Assembly: GCA_011009095.1 (NCBI GenBank)
Contig: VTPC01003413.1
Location: 1-64,000, forward strand
Origin: Ignelater luminosus
Lineage: Eukaryota; Arthropoda; Insecta; Coleoptera; Elateridae
Direction of reading: 5' to 3'
DNA: 64,000 bases
This document shows positions 12,120 to 24,949 of the stretch, piece after piece. The translations under genes were made by a program, and so were the position numbers. How positions within the stretch are numbered: position 1 is the stretch's first letter; every line of letters starts with the position of its first letter. Below the pieces are notes generated by a model. The model ran no database searches. It saw only the letters and a list, made by a program, of their open reading frames with translations, and had not been told where the DNA came from.

Positions 12120-15100
12120 ATGAGTAAGTAACTTTGTTTAAATCACCTACAATATTCAGTTTCATTGATGGGTTTTTAACTTCCTTGTTTAAATGTGTCT
12201 CGTAGCTAACATGCCATTTAAATTATCATACAGTTTTGAGGGAGACTATCGAAGAAAACCTGAACAAAATCTGTCTGGTGCAAGTAAGAAAGAAACTCGA
12301 GAATTATTGTTACATAGAGCTCATGAGGAAAGACAAAAAAGACAGGTAATGAATTTAAAAAATATTTAGTAAATTAAATGTTGACATTTATTTTTTTTAT
12401 GTGTGTATACCTATTCATTTTAGGAGGAACGTTTAAAATTGAGAAGTACTGTAACAATACAGTCTTATATTAGAAGTTATTTAATAAGGAAACGCAAGAA
12501 ACATGAAGAAAGATTAAAATTTGATGAGTGCGTAAATATATTGAATTTAAAAGAATTACTTGGAAAACTTTTATTCTTTTATAATCCTAAACTTGATAAT
12601 AAAAGATTGGTGTGTATATATTTGATAATTGTGTATTATAAATATAAAAACCTAATTTTGTTTGTTTAGGAATATATTTGCGAAAAGCTGTTGCAAAACC
12701 ATGTAGAAGTCTTAAAGCACATGGATTTTGACAGTTCTTTAAATTGGTCAATTAGAAGAATATTATATCTATGTTTAAATGGTTTGTCTCAGCAAGAACT
12801 AGCCAGAATATCTCTTCAATGTATTACTGTTTTTACTGAAAATACAGATTCAAGAACGAAACTTGAAATATGGCCATATCTCGTAAATAAAGGTTAGTAA
12901 ATGAGTTGATTATGAAGATACTGGAACCTTCAGTTGCAAACACATACTTGTGCCCCTTGTAGCTTAAATAATTGTTTCAATTTTTGCATTTTAAATGACT
13001 GGTGAGGGGGCCTGATGTAACATTACAGAACTTGCAACACATATTAAAGATTTACTAATTCACCTCCCATAGAAGGACTTCCTTAAATTAATATTATGGA
13101 TGTACATTACATATGCCAACAAGGCACTGGTTTTTACTATTTAGTCACATTTAGTATTAATTTATATGTTGGTTTTTTTGTATAAAACTGATAGCATTAG
13201 GTGCAGCAAAATCAACAAAATTTTGCATGACCTACTATTTGAAAAAAAATTGAGGTGGATAATAATAATTTAAAGAGAACTTTAAATTTTAATTCACTGT
13301 AACCTATAAACATTTTTGACAATTACCTTCAAAAATATTTTAAATGTTTGATTTAACTCAATTTAAATGCGAAAGTACACTTTTATGAAAAGTGTGTTTC
13401 AATATTATAGAATTCAGAACAGGCTTTGATTTTACCCTTTTTGTTTTCAATGTACAATAAACATACAGTAAATTCAGGTTTATAAGTAAAAGTAAAAAAT
13501 CGCTACATCTTTTGACAGCTCATATTTCATGTTTACAAAATGACCTTTAACCTAAAAATGTTTATTTGGTAACTTTTAGTGATACACTGTTACTAAAACA
13601 TCTTGTCAAGGCCTCCTCTGAATTCTATAATATTGACTATAGGCTATTTTTTTAATATTATATAATAGGATACATGTTCAACACTAACAATACAATTTTA
13701 ATAGGTTATTTTCGACAATTAAGGATGTTTCTGGATAATTCTGGCGAAGATAATGAACATATTTTGACATTGATTCGCAGACCATTTGAATACCTACCAT
13801 TGATTTCCTTACCGCAACAAGTTGAATTGATTCTATCAGAATTCTGCAATCACTTCTTGTGTCCACGCATTACACCGCAAGTGAAGAGCATATTGATACC
13901 ATACTTACAAAAATGTAGAACATTTCCATACAATGAAATAATAAAATTTTTGAATAAAAGTCAAGATTTCGATGCAACTAACAGTTTATTTTATTGTGTA
14001 TTGGCACTGGAACCCACTGATTATGGTAAGACATAAGCAATGCTTATTTATCGGTATTTCAAATTAATTATTCCTAACAAATGCAACTTCAAAGTTTTTA
14101 TTGTTTTAAACATTAATCGGAATTATTTTTACAGTACCAACTAAAGACAGTATACAGGTTTTAGCATCATTGAGTGTAAATCTATACCAATTGTTAGCAG
14201 CAATTGTTAACATTTCTGAAGATAGCGATGATGAAGAAATGGAGGTATCATCAGAGCAAGTTTGTTTGCAAGATTACATCCATCTTTTAAATCATGCAGA
14301 TCGAGTAAAGAGGATCATTTTATATGTTGATGAATATGGTAGTAATGAAGAAGTGTTAATGTCTATTATTCAGTTGTGTCATAATTTATTACTTACCTGC
14401 AAGGATTCTATTAGAAAATTTATGTAAGTACTTACTTCAAATAGTAGTATGGCTACAGGACTTTTAAAATCGCTGCTAAAATAATGTCTCTAACTTCTTG
14501 TAAAGTCTTTGTCAATTGAAGCATATTCTTCAAGAATTCATTGTTGTAAGGTCAAAATAGACTCCGGTTGAGTTTCATATACACTCTTGATTTGGGGTAA
14601 TCTGCATAAAAGGAAGTCCAAGGGAGTTAGATCTGGTAATCTTGGTAGGCATTTTTGAACAATGTGCTTGATGAATTTCTTAAAACTTTTGTTCAGTATT
14701 TTTTTTGATACATAAAAAACTTTCCCTTTTTAAACTATTTACATTTATTTTCAAACAATTACAGAGAAGATTACAGCGAACTGGACTTGTTCGTCCTGTG
14801 TCTTTTAACCAACTATGTCTTAAAAGCTACTGAAAACCTAAAATTAACCATCTAAACAAAGCTGCCCACTTGCATTTCTGTCCACTGTGCATGCCTATTT
14901 TTTCGTCCCTTACGCATATGGCATCGATTCCTACAAAGGGCGGCATACATTGCTTAACACTAAGTACCGGAAATTCTTAACTGTCCTTAAGAGAATGTCC
15001 GTGCACCCGACGTCACGCTGACACCAACGCCTTTTACAAAAGTTTCAAACGGGCAACACACTGAGATCCCTATTGTTACCAAATGCACAGCATTTTGCAC

Positions 15101-18100
15101 CCGTACCATATAATTGTTTTATAGCAGTTCACATAAACGCGCACATGCCCGATACCATGAACACAAATCCTAACAGTGCTGGAATTGATCCACAAAAAGT
15201 TACAGGGGACTTTATTTTTGTAAAAAAAATGAACATACTATTTCAAGCATTTTTTGCATTAAAACAATGTTTCTAATCTCTTTAAATTCATTATTCAACG
15301 TAAATGTATCTTAAGATTTATTTTTAACATTTTCAGAAACTGAAATTTCGATTCTTTTACATACTGTTTAATAGATAATTTTAAACCCATTAATATACGT
15401 TATCACTTGATCCGCTTTGCAATTTAAAAAGATGAAGGACTAGCTGTCATATAGAGAGAATTGAAATACAAAACATTGTTTTTTAAATAGTAAGCTGTAC
15501 TTAGGATTACACTTTACCAGTGATGACGAGCCTAATAGAATTTGAGATGCAACCCATTACACATTTCCAAGGTTCAAGGGTTGCTGCAACTCAGTTTTCA
15601 TTTTATCATTCATGAAACATAGTTACCTTGTTTCTTGGTTTTTTAATTTGTCATAACATTATTTTGAGGTTGGCATTTGTCAATCAGCTTAACAACTGAT
15701 GAATGATTGCTGAGTTAGAGAAAAAGGCATTTATTATGAAAAAATCTTAACAATATAATTACAACTACAGTTGTTCAAAAAGTTTAAATTTATTTTGTTT
15801 TGAGAAAACCTACATAATTCCAGTATTTTAGATAATCAGCTTCTTTCAGGTCTTGCACTGAGGTGACATGGTATGGATGAAACCTATTTTCTTTTAGTAC
15901 TCGGTTAACCAATGTTTGGCTGATTCCAGTTTCTCTAGCTATTTCTCTTGGATTTGTTTCCCAACTTCATTTTCTTCTCTGGTAGCTATTCTTCGTCTTA
16001 GTTTCTTATTTCTAGGCGTTTAAAAACCTTGTCCGTTGGTGCTCTTCTTTCGGGGTAGCTGCATATTTTTTCTATCTGGAATAAGTCAGCGTGTAGTTAT
16101 ACCACTGACATAATTTATGCTTGCCGTACACAGAATCTTTAAGAGAATCGGAATTCGTAAGAAAAAATGTGGATTGCTATTTAAAAAAAAATTGATTACG
16201 TCATCGGGGGTAAGGATGGGGGTGAAGAAAAAATGAAAATCATTTGAATAGATGCCCCATTGGGAAATAAGATTGATGTATCTGAGGATTTTGGCCTCAG
16301 ATGCATAGAGAAGTTTTTATTTAAAGCGTTCCACAGCCGGCGTTCGCACTGTATATATGAGTTACTATAATTTGTTACTGTCAGTTTATTTGAATTTATA
16401 TTTCATGTTTCTTTTTTCTTTAATAAATGTCCTAAACAAGTATCTTTGTATTTGCTTTCATTCACTTATTTCTCTAAAAAATTCACTTTTTTGGACAATT
16501 ATTCAGTGGAAACCCTGTGCTGTCTTAAAATCCTGCTAAAAAAAGACAGTTTTTTTTAATAACTCTGCAAGAGTTTATGCTGCAGTAACAAAATTTAATA
16601 TGCCTTCAACATTTATCAAGACCTTCATTTGTAGACGCTGATTTCATCGCAAAAGTGGTTTTGAAGATAGTGGACCACTTCAATCTCTAGAACCCTTTTG
16701 TCTACAGAAGTATTTGAAATCTAATGCAACCACTACATAGCTTATTTCATTTTGAAAGAATCTTGCCTCTTCAGTTATTTCTGTAAACATGCAATTTTCT
16801 GGAAATACTCCAAAAACGATTATTGTGTACAATGTGGAGAACAGCCTCCCCCTTCCAAATACATTTTTTGGGACAGACAACAGTTTTGACAAATTAAGGG
16901 CAAATAAAAGCCTTGATAAATAGTGCATACACATTGTTGCGGAGTTATTAAAAGAAAATCACTTTTTTTAGCAAAACTTTAAGGTGACATAGCTCTACAA
17001 AAGAGTGTTTTTGGAAATAATTTTATCTAAGTTTTCTTCTTAGTTTTTATATTATATGTTCCATGCAATTTAGAAATACCCTGTATATGAATGAAAAATA
17101 AATGAAATGGTTATCATTTATTTCTATTCTCAACTGAGGCAAAATGCTATATCTCTGTAACATAAAATATTCTTAGAGAAGCTAGTACTACATAAATAGA
17201 ATATTAAATTTGATTGAAATTTATATTACAAACTACAATCCAATTATTTTTCTGTTTCAGGCTACCATTCATGTTAGCATTAAAAGGAACATTTCTAAAT
17301 AAACTCTGGCTGTCAATTAAAAAACACGAAACCTCAACATTGCAAATGACTGGAGGTTCACTGGGACAGTGGCGTGATATACACACAGCTATTTCTGTTT
17401 TCTGTGATATGTTTACATTTTATACTGAAACGCTTACCGATTCAGAAACGTCTGATACTAGTGGAACATTTAGTGACTCAGACTTATATCTTATGTCCGA
17501 TATACTTAAAAATATGTCATTAAGTTTAATTGAGATGGCGTTTCCTATGTGTCGTGCTAGTGGAATACCTTCCACACCTGAGATTTTACATTTGTATAAT
17601 TCATGTTTGAGCTGTGTTAAAATGTTGTATACTCTAGATTTAAGGAAAAACTTTTGCAAACTAGGCTTTTGGACACGAAAAAAGATTCATATATCTCAAG
17701 ATTTGTCCAGAAAGAATTATTTGTCAAAAACTATCATACCGTTTTATGGATTGGTAAGTGAAAATGAGGACGAGCATCTTCCACCACTTTCTACAATAGA
17801 ACAAAGATCATTAGCAATTCTTCAACAACTTCCATTTTTAATTGAATTTAATACAAGAGTATTGCTATTGAGAGATCTGTGTCGTTATAGCTTAGGCGAT
17901 TCTGACAACATGCGTTTACATAGAGAGTTTTTAAATGATAGTACAGTGGTTATAAGAAGAACTCATTTGTATGAAGATGCATTTGAAAAGTTATCTCGTG
18001 AAAATGAATCTGATCTAAGGCAGAAAATTCGAATACAATTCATAAACAGTGTGGGATTAGAAGAAGCAGGCATAGATGGCGGTGGAATATTTAAAGAGTT

Positions 18101-20105
18101 TGTTAATGAAGTGCTTAGAACTTCGTTTGATCCCAATCGTGGATTCTTTCTTTTAACCAATGATAATATGCTGTATCCAAACCCAAATGTTGGATTGTTA
18201 ATAGAAAATTTTGCCGAACATTATTATTTTATCGGAAGGTTAGTTGGCAAAGCCATATTTGAAAATATCTTAGTTGACTTGCCATTGGCTGAATTCTTCC
18301 TAGTGAAGTTATTAGTGGAACGAGCTAATGCACACTATCTGAAATCACTAGATCCTGTGCTGTATAGAAATCTATTGTATTTACGTGATTATTCTGGAGA
18401 TGTACAAGATTTGGGCCTTGATTTTACAACAATAAGTAATGATTTAGGAGAAACAAAAGTAAGTACCTGAATTCTTTTTCTTGAATTTTGCTTAAAGTGG
18501 TAAAATGACAGCCAAAACTTTCTTAACAATTTGCAACTATAGCAACAAGATCTGATTTTTTGAAAATAGGCAACTGTTGTCTTGTTTGTTTCTGTACTTG
18601 TTTTCTGGCAGTTTCATTAATGGACAAAAGTATTCAGAGGTTATAGCCCTTATTTATTTTTCTTTGACTAATCAACATGCTTTTTTAAAATTATCATAGA
18701 CATTTATGAAAATTAAACTGGTTCGTAGCCTTCGGTAAACACAGTTACTTAACGGTGAATGCACTGTGTTACGTAAAATCGAACATGCCTGTATTGTTGG
18801 AAAACGTTTTTTAGATTAGCCTTTACTTTAGTGTAGTCATGAATAACAATAATAATCGTACGAAATATCAATTACCTGTTGCATTTATGCAAATACTTGA
18901 CTTGACACTAATAGTAACAATAATAATGATAGAAGCAGTGACGTTTTATTACAGAAATAAAAAACAAAAATTATGCAGAATTACAATAAACAAACTACCT
19001 GGAAAAAGTAGCTTTGCAATACAATTTGCAGAACACTCTTGTGCACACTTTCTTACGCCATTTTTTAGTTAATGTTTCACATTGTACCATATTAACTGAC
19101 TTCAATACTTGGTCCACTTAAAGTGAGACTGGTACGTGCACAGAGTTAATTTTCGAATGCGATTTGGTGCATAAATTTACATTTTCAAATGAATACGGTG
19201 TAAATTTTTATAGATGCCTCTTGTGATATTTGCAAATGTCTAGATTAAATTTATATTTCTATGATCTTATTTTCTTTAATCAAACTAACTAATAGAAAGT
19301 TAGACAGTAACACTAGAATCTGATAAAATAATAACGAATTTATATTTTTAGGTAGTCGAGTTAAAACCAAATGGATCTAATATACCTGTAACAAATTACA
19401 ACAGATTAGAGTATATTCATAGGCTAGCAAATTTAAAATTAAATACACAAATTAAAAGGCAATGCTTAGCATTTCGAGAAGGTCTAGATAGTGTTGTTCC
19501 ATTATTATGGCTCAGGTTATTTAATCATCTTGAATTACAAGTAATAATTGGTGGTGATACTCAAGAAATGGATATATTAGATTTAAGGGCTCACACTTCA
19601 TATGGAGGTATACCCCAAATTCTAGTTTAAAAGAAAGATAAAATAATTTATATCCTTCATTCCAGGTGAATTTACTCCAGATCATCCAACTGTACTATTG
19701 TTTTGGAAGATTGTTCAGAAATTCACAGGTTCACAAAAGAAGCAGTTACTTAAATTCGTTACTAGTTGCTCACGTCCACCTTTATTAGGATTTAAGGTAA
19801 GTACAAACAGATGCAACTCTTGAGTCATTCCTACACAAATGTATTAATTAAGAAATTAACCTACACAAAAATGTATTATTACATATACTAATCTTACTTG
19901 ATACTGATTTATATATTTCATTTTATTTCATTTGCAGGAACTGAACCCACCTTTTTGTATACAGTCATCTGGTACAGAAGACAGAATGCCGACAGCAAGC
20001 ACATGTTTAAATTTACTGAAAATACCTATTATAAAAGAAGAAGAAATACTTCGGAATAAACTAGTGTCGGCAATTGAACAACAAGCTGGTTTTGAATTAT
20101 CATAA
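12120..20105 (+). CDS. UBE3C: HECT-type E3 ubiquitin ligase, UBE3C orthologue, 10 coding exons
   Basis: Extends ubiquitin chains on proteasome-bound substrates in other eukaryotes (UBE3C/Hul5 family). Coding exons: 12120-12123, 12206-12345, 12424-12609, 12670-12892, 13705-14025, 14135-14423, 17261-18458, 19352-19607, 19666-19796, 19938-20105. All introns are GT-AG and phases are continuous, giving about 971 residues (human about 1083). The N-terminus has the family's SFEGD and LSGASKKE motifs; an IQ-like helix follows (VTIQSYIRSYLIRKRKK, exon 3). The HECT domain is split over the last four exons: IQFINSVGLEEAGIDGGGI and NFAEHYYFIGRLVGKAI in exon 17261-18458, and the catalytic cysteine in TASTCLNLLKIP in the last exon, near the C-terminus as expected. 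The first ATG (12120) is followed by a single coding base before an 82-bp intron and is in frame with a second ATG at 12211; either could be used. AATAAATAAA follows at about 20196. Identification is firm. Confidence 0.95.
12900..13700. other. UBE3C intron 4
   Basis: AT-rich intron of about 0.8 kb with no repeat or gene recognised. Two consecutive acceptor-like TAG sites exist near its 3' end (about 13668 and 13704). Only the second gives an in-phase junction with the preceding exon. Confidence 0.6.
14463..16080 (-). pseudogene. Decayed IS630/Tc1/mariner-type transposase in a UBE3C intron
   Basis: Two pieces of one transposase lie in order on the minus strand. The N-terminal half at about 16060-15840 encodes ETGISQTLVNRVLKENRFH and PYHVTSVQDL, the helix-turn-helix and following stretch common in insect DDE_3 transposases. 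The C-terminal end at about 14670-14463 encodes PDLTPLDFLL, the usual region of the third catalytic residue. Stops and frame changes are present throughout, and about 1.1 kb of unrelated-looking sequence lies between the halves. It is a dead insertion carried in the 2.8-kb UBE3C intron. A CCCTGTATA end-like word occurs at about 17080. Confidence 0.65.
18459..19351. other. UBE3C intron 7
   Basis: AT-rich intron of about 0.9 kb. The ORF at 18839-19072 has no recognisable domain and is taken as chance. No mobile element is recognised. Confidence 0.55.
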
Positions 20106-20449
20106 ATGTCTTTACGTTGTTGTATGTTTGATCAAAATTAATGTATCATTATTGAACTTATAATGTTTTGATAAAACTATTTTGTAATTAAGTCAAATAA
20201 ATAAATTTTATCAATTTTTATTTATTTTATAATTCTGCTCATTAATGTTAATGAACCCAGTTTGCGATCGTCTTTTGTTTGGTGTCGGTACTTTGTCTCA
20301 CAATCAACTGGCTTTGACGTGAAACAACAGTGTCTCTAGCGGAGAGAAAATTATTATTGAGCTCAATTTGTTATTGTCTTTTGTTTGATGTGGTATTAAT
20401 GCGATGAATACAATTGTTGTTTGACACTTTCACAATTATATTACTTATA

Positions 20450-21282
20450 CAGTGCCCGCCAAAGTCAGCACCATATGAGAAAAATTTTTATTAAATGATT
20501 TATGGAAGATTTGTTTTCAGCATTAGGTTTTGCTTGCTCCAGAACCAAAAATGACCAAAAGTAATCATGTGATATTTCCATTACCTGTCAAATTTGACAT
20601 TTTTAGAAAAAATGTCCAAAAAATGGACTTATTTGACCAAATTTTGAAAAGTCATGAGAAAAAAATGTTTCCTTTGCAATTTTTTACCTGTGTGCAAATT
20701 TTCAAAAGCCTACCGCGATTTTCATATTTTGCTTTTAATTTCGCTTTTCCTTATTTGTTAATGAATAAAAGTCGATGCAACCTAATTAAAAACACTTATT
20801 GATTAGAGACATATTGTACAATATTCATTTTACAGACTAATCTCCTTTTCCTTGGTGTAAAGTTCATTTCATTCATACAGATAAATAAAAATAAGGAAAA
20901 AAAGATTATTTAGACTGTAAAATGAGTATTGCACAATATGCATCTAATCAATAAGTGTTTTTAATTAGATTGGATCGACTTTTATTGAACAAATAAGGGA
21001 AGTGAAATAAAGAGCAAAATATGAAAATTGTGGTAGCCTTTTGAAAATTTACATACGGATAAAAAATTGCAAAAGAAACATTTTTTTCTGGTGACTTTTT
21101 CAAAATTCGATTAAATAAGTCTATTTTTCGGACATTTTTTCTAAAAATGTCAAATTACATGATTACTTTTGATTAGGTCATTTTTGGTTATGGAGCAAGC
21201 AACACCTGATGCCAGAAACAAATTTTCCATAAGTCATTCAATAAAAATTTTTCCCATATGGTGCATATTTTACCGGACACTG
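20450..21282. mobile_element. Long foldback element, ~400-bp inverted arms
   Basis: The left arm starts CAGTGCCCGCCAAAGTCAGC and the right arm is its inverted counterpart, ending in CACTG after ACCGGA. Shared inner segments include ACCATATG, AAAAATTTTTATT, AATAAGTGTTTTTAATTA and GCAAGCA(A). The arms run almost to the middle (about 20850), so a single strand would fold into a hairpin of nearly 400 bp. No coding capacity: the ORF at 20530-20802 is repeat sequence. No clear target duplication was found. Confidence 0.8.
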
Positions 21283-22405
21283 AATATTTTTTAATTTCCA
21301 ATCCTATTTGTAGTTCTGAATCAAAAAACAATATTGAGAATTATAGACCAAAAAACAAGTTGTAAGTTAGTGTATTTTCAGAAATAATAGAGACCATTTA
21401 AAAAAATAGAATATTATTAAGCAACAACCTCGAAATTAGTACTTAAAATTAATACTCGTTAATTTACGTAACAGTTTGTGTAATGCTTTAAACTGTTAGC
21501 ATTCACAACGTCCAGAATTAAAATTAATACTTAAGGCTAGGATTTTGTAAAAAGAGAAGTACCTATAAATAAGGAAAGCAAATTTTGTGGCGAGAGATGC
21601 TGAACCCTTTTAACTAGTAGAAGTACTATTCTAAATTTAAAAGTGCCGTTGTAGAAATCTGTTGAAGGGCGAACTATCCTCAGCATTTTAAACTTATTCG
21701 AAATTTTTGTGTGTTACAGAGTTGTTTGACTAAACGTAATAAGTTTGAAGTTGTCAAACGTATTATCGTTACATCCCTCTTTAGCTACATTACCGTCATG
21801 CTATGCGTCTTCGTCTGAATCATTCAAGGTGTCTAATTCGCTTCTTCGTAGCTCATAGAAACGTAGTTTACAATATTCATCTGGTTCTCTGTACATCTGA
21901 AAAATTCTTATTTTCTACCGACAGTAATCTGTTTTTGTTATTTGAGGATTTAGATTTTACAACTCCCGTACTATAAGCAATACTATTCAGACGGCCGGTG
22001 CAAGAAGTGAATGCATTAGAACATTTCGACTCGAGAAATTGTAAATTGTTTTCGAAATCTCATTAGTCATTATTTTTATTACGCATAGAATATAGTATGT
22101 CTCTTATCATTACAGTTGTGCGAACATTATGTTTTTTCAGATAAGAAATTAATTCTCCAAAGGCGTGTAAATATTTTTTATTATTTTCATACATGAGTAT
22201 GTCAAATTAGATACATAAACTGAAATGTTAATATATTTAGGTATATACGGTTTTTTCGTTTTATGTATCTCATAAAACGAATACAAAAAATTATCTTATG
22301 TAAACAAACTTCTTTACGAATGCAATTCTTCAAGAAATACCTACTATTTATTCATTTACAAAATGTACGGTATTTATTTTTTACAAATATTGATAAAATA
22401 ATTTA

Positions 22406-22960
22406 CAGTGGAACCTCTATAACTCGAAATCCAAATATTGGTTCAAGTTGTAGAAAATACGAGTTACGGAAAATAATTTTTTTTATATGCAATTGTCGTT
22501 TAATACATAAAAATGTACATAGTTTATTAAATGCAAAGTATAAAAATATTATTTCGTATGTAATTGCGTATAAAATTGATACATACATATAAATTTTATT
22601 TTTTATGAAAATAATCAGTGATTTGTTTGTTTCCTGTTTGGAAATATTTTTATTGAATCAGTGATTAGGTTTTGGTGGATATTTTTTTGATACAAATAGT
22701 TTCATAAAATGTTTCAATCTTCACTCATTTTCTTCCATCGTAAAAAAGTTCTTCAGTGTGTTGAAGGCATTTTGAATTTCTCGATGTGAAGGTCTAGTTG
22801 GTGCAGCTTCTTCAGTGTCGTTATCATCACTGTTTTCTTGGTCTTCGTTTTGAGTAACATTTGAAGCCACACTACGATTTCTTGATCGGTAGGATGTAAT
22901 TTTTGATAATTGATATTTCGTATTCTTTGGCAATGGTTTTTTTCTTAATACCATTTTCGA
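22406..22960 (-). mobile_element. Tigger (pogo) transposon 3' fragment
   Basis: The end CAGTGGAACCTCTATAACTC is the typical Tigger/pogo terminus. On the minus strand, 22954-22721 encodes an acidic tail (NEDQENSDDNDTEE) followed by PSHREIQNAFNTLKNFFTM, resembling the C-terminus of pogo-type (CENPB-like) transposases. Only the 3' end is present; catalytic parts are missing. Confidence 0.7.
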
Positions 22961-23251
22961 TCTTTTTTACAATTTTAATTTTTTTGTTTAATATTAAGAC
23001 GTTTGAGATGACGTTTCGGTGTCATTTTGCTAGATATTGACCATGCAAAAGAATCACATGAACAGAACTTCTGACGAAAATGACTAGGAAGAGTATAAGG
23101 AAATCCGTTTGAATGTATCGTCGTATAATTTCCATTTGCCGCTCCACATGCGTACTATCTAGTGCAGTATTCTAAGAAATATAAAAGTTTGTATCGAGTT
23201 TATCACGTACTAATAATTCAAAAATACATCATTTCCCATTATAATTTTTAT

Positions 23252-24050
23252 TCATACTTTATATTTTAATCTTAATAATTCCGGTAAATAATGGTCAAAG
23301 TAAAATTTCTCAACTTTTTCCTTACATTTAGCAAAAAACTGGTCATCTCGTAAGATTTTCTCGAACAAAAATTCTTTTGGTGTCCAACAAATAAAATAAC
23401 AATAGTCTCTTCTTGTTACGTGCAACTGGCATTGGACTTGATAATAGTAGTTGTCATTTCTTTTTAAATATAATTTGTCATCGGCAGTTAAAGTTGCGAA
23501 TTTTATGGTTTTATTCTAGATGGCTTCTTTTACAGTTGAAAATCGTGCACACTTAATTTCAATTTTGCCATTACTACCTATTAAACCATCAGGTGTTGCT
23601 CCGATATAACAATCCTCATAATCGATGAAGAAACCACATTCTTCAACTTCTAGACCACTCCTACTTTCGAAGTCTTTGCGAGCTATAGGTTCATTGTCTA
23701 TCCCATAGTTAGTTGCCTTTATGCTGTTAAACCCATTAATTAAATATTTTATGGTATTTTTTGGATTTGTTGTCCGTTTTATCTTACAGACTTTTCCAAA
23801 CGAGGAAGCAGTTATTCGTTTTCTGCGTTCCTCAAACCATACAGCTGAATTATTTTGCTGCAGTGTTAACTGAGAAATACTCATGATTTAATCTGCAGTT
23901 TTATTCAGTTTCTGCATAAACTTTTCTTTCAAATCTTCCAATTCTTTCTCGCCGATCTCTGACATTTGTAAATTTGGACCATAGTCTTCATCTGCGTCAA
24001 TAAACTTAGTGGTCGTCTTTTGTTTAGCTGAAAGTAAGACTTTTGGTAGG
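23252..24050 (-). pseudogene. YqaJ-type exonuclease-domain gene remnant (transposon-borne)
   Basis: Minus-strand reading shows an acidic lead (DADEDYGPNLQMSEIGEKEL), then ERRKRITASSFGKVC, a YGIDNEPIARKDFE segment, IGATPDGLI and KIEIKC: the nuclease core pattern (E, then D, then E-x-K) of the YqaJ/lambda-exonuclease-like family. Downstream YYYQVQCQLHVTRRDYCYF and TPKEFLFEKI complete the usual domain. Two in-frame stops (around 23887 and 23516) divide it, so it is a pseudogene. Such genes in animals are commonly transposon-linked; here matching inverted ends surround it. Confidence 0.75.
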
Positions 24051-24949
24051 GAATACAAATAGAAATAGCTATTTATGAACTAAGGACCGTAAGTGTCACT
24101 TTTTAGTCAAGAATGTAGTTTGCAATTCGAAGCCCGTAGGGCTGAAGTTTCCCAATAATTCGAGACAAAAAGTACAGCCCGAAGTGCATAAAAGATTTTT
24201 CATCATGCTTGCATATCATTCAAAAATTTACTAGTATAAGATTTGGGAATTTACTGAACGACATTATGGCATGTACAAATCGATTACTTATGACACTAAC
24301 ACTGCCGAAAACTACAATTCCGTCCTGGAATTGTGTTTCTGTACGAAAATAAATTTGCTACTTTTTATAAATGATGTCACATGCTTCGTAATATGTATTA
24401 ATTATTTCTGTTGTTTAGAGCATATATTTTTGTAAGAAAATTATATTACAACATAGATATGTATTTCTAGATTCCAGAACTAATTTTTGATTTGTCATAC
24501 GAATCATGCTTCGTTTGTTTTCCCCGAAATTACGACACCCAATTTTGACCATTCTGAGACCCTAAATATCCCAACCTTAACGTAGAAGTTTGCGACCTCC
24601 AAACTTTTACGGATTAATTATACGGAAGGAAGCGTGATGCGCACGCGTCGGAACTTATCATTTTGCTTGTTTCAGTTTTACAAGTTAGAACTTTTAGAAG
24701 ATAACGTCGAATTTGTTTACATTATTATTTGTATAATAGTTCTTGCTATCTGCAATGATGAATTTGAGAAAAAGGAAAATATGTCACGCAGTTCTTTTCT
24801 ATTATGAATTTTACTATGTTACTCAACAGGTGACACTACCGTATACGTATTAATTTTATGGATTAATTTTATCAATTGCAAATGCTTACTTTAACTAAAT
24901 TAACGAAATAATTGAAGGTATTAATTTTAAGTACTAATTTTGAGGTTGT

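Larger units (their letters stand above)
21424..24949 (-). mobile_element. Candidate DNA transposon carrying a YqaJ-type nuclease gene remnant
   Basis: Inverted ends match: left 21424 ACAACCTCGAAATTAGTACT and right (24930-24949) AGTACTAATTTTGAGGTTGT, with similarity extending about 45 bp (TTAAAATTAATAC). The 3.5-kb interval holds a YqaJ-type nuclease remnant, a nested Tigger fragment, and a short minus-strand exon-like segment at about 21795-21900 (acceptor TTTTTCAG, then MYREPDEYCKLRFYEL). No convincing target duplication was found, so the superfamily is left open. Confidence 0.5.

Noticed and set aside
13674-13704. Upstream acceptor for UBE3C exon 5 (after TAATAG at about 13668)
   Set aside because: Would not preserve the frame into the conserved GYFRQL stretch as well as the 13704 acceptor.
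20530-20802. 90-residue ORF
   Set aside because: Lies wholly inside one arm of a foldback element; no domain.
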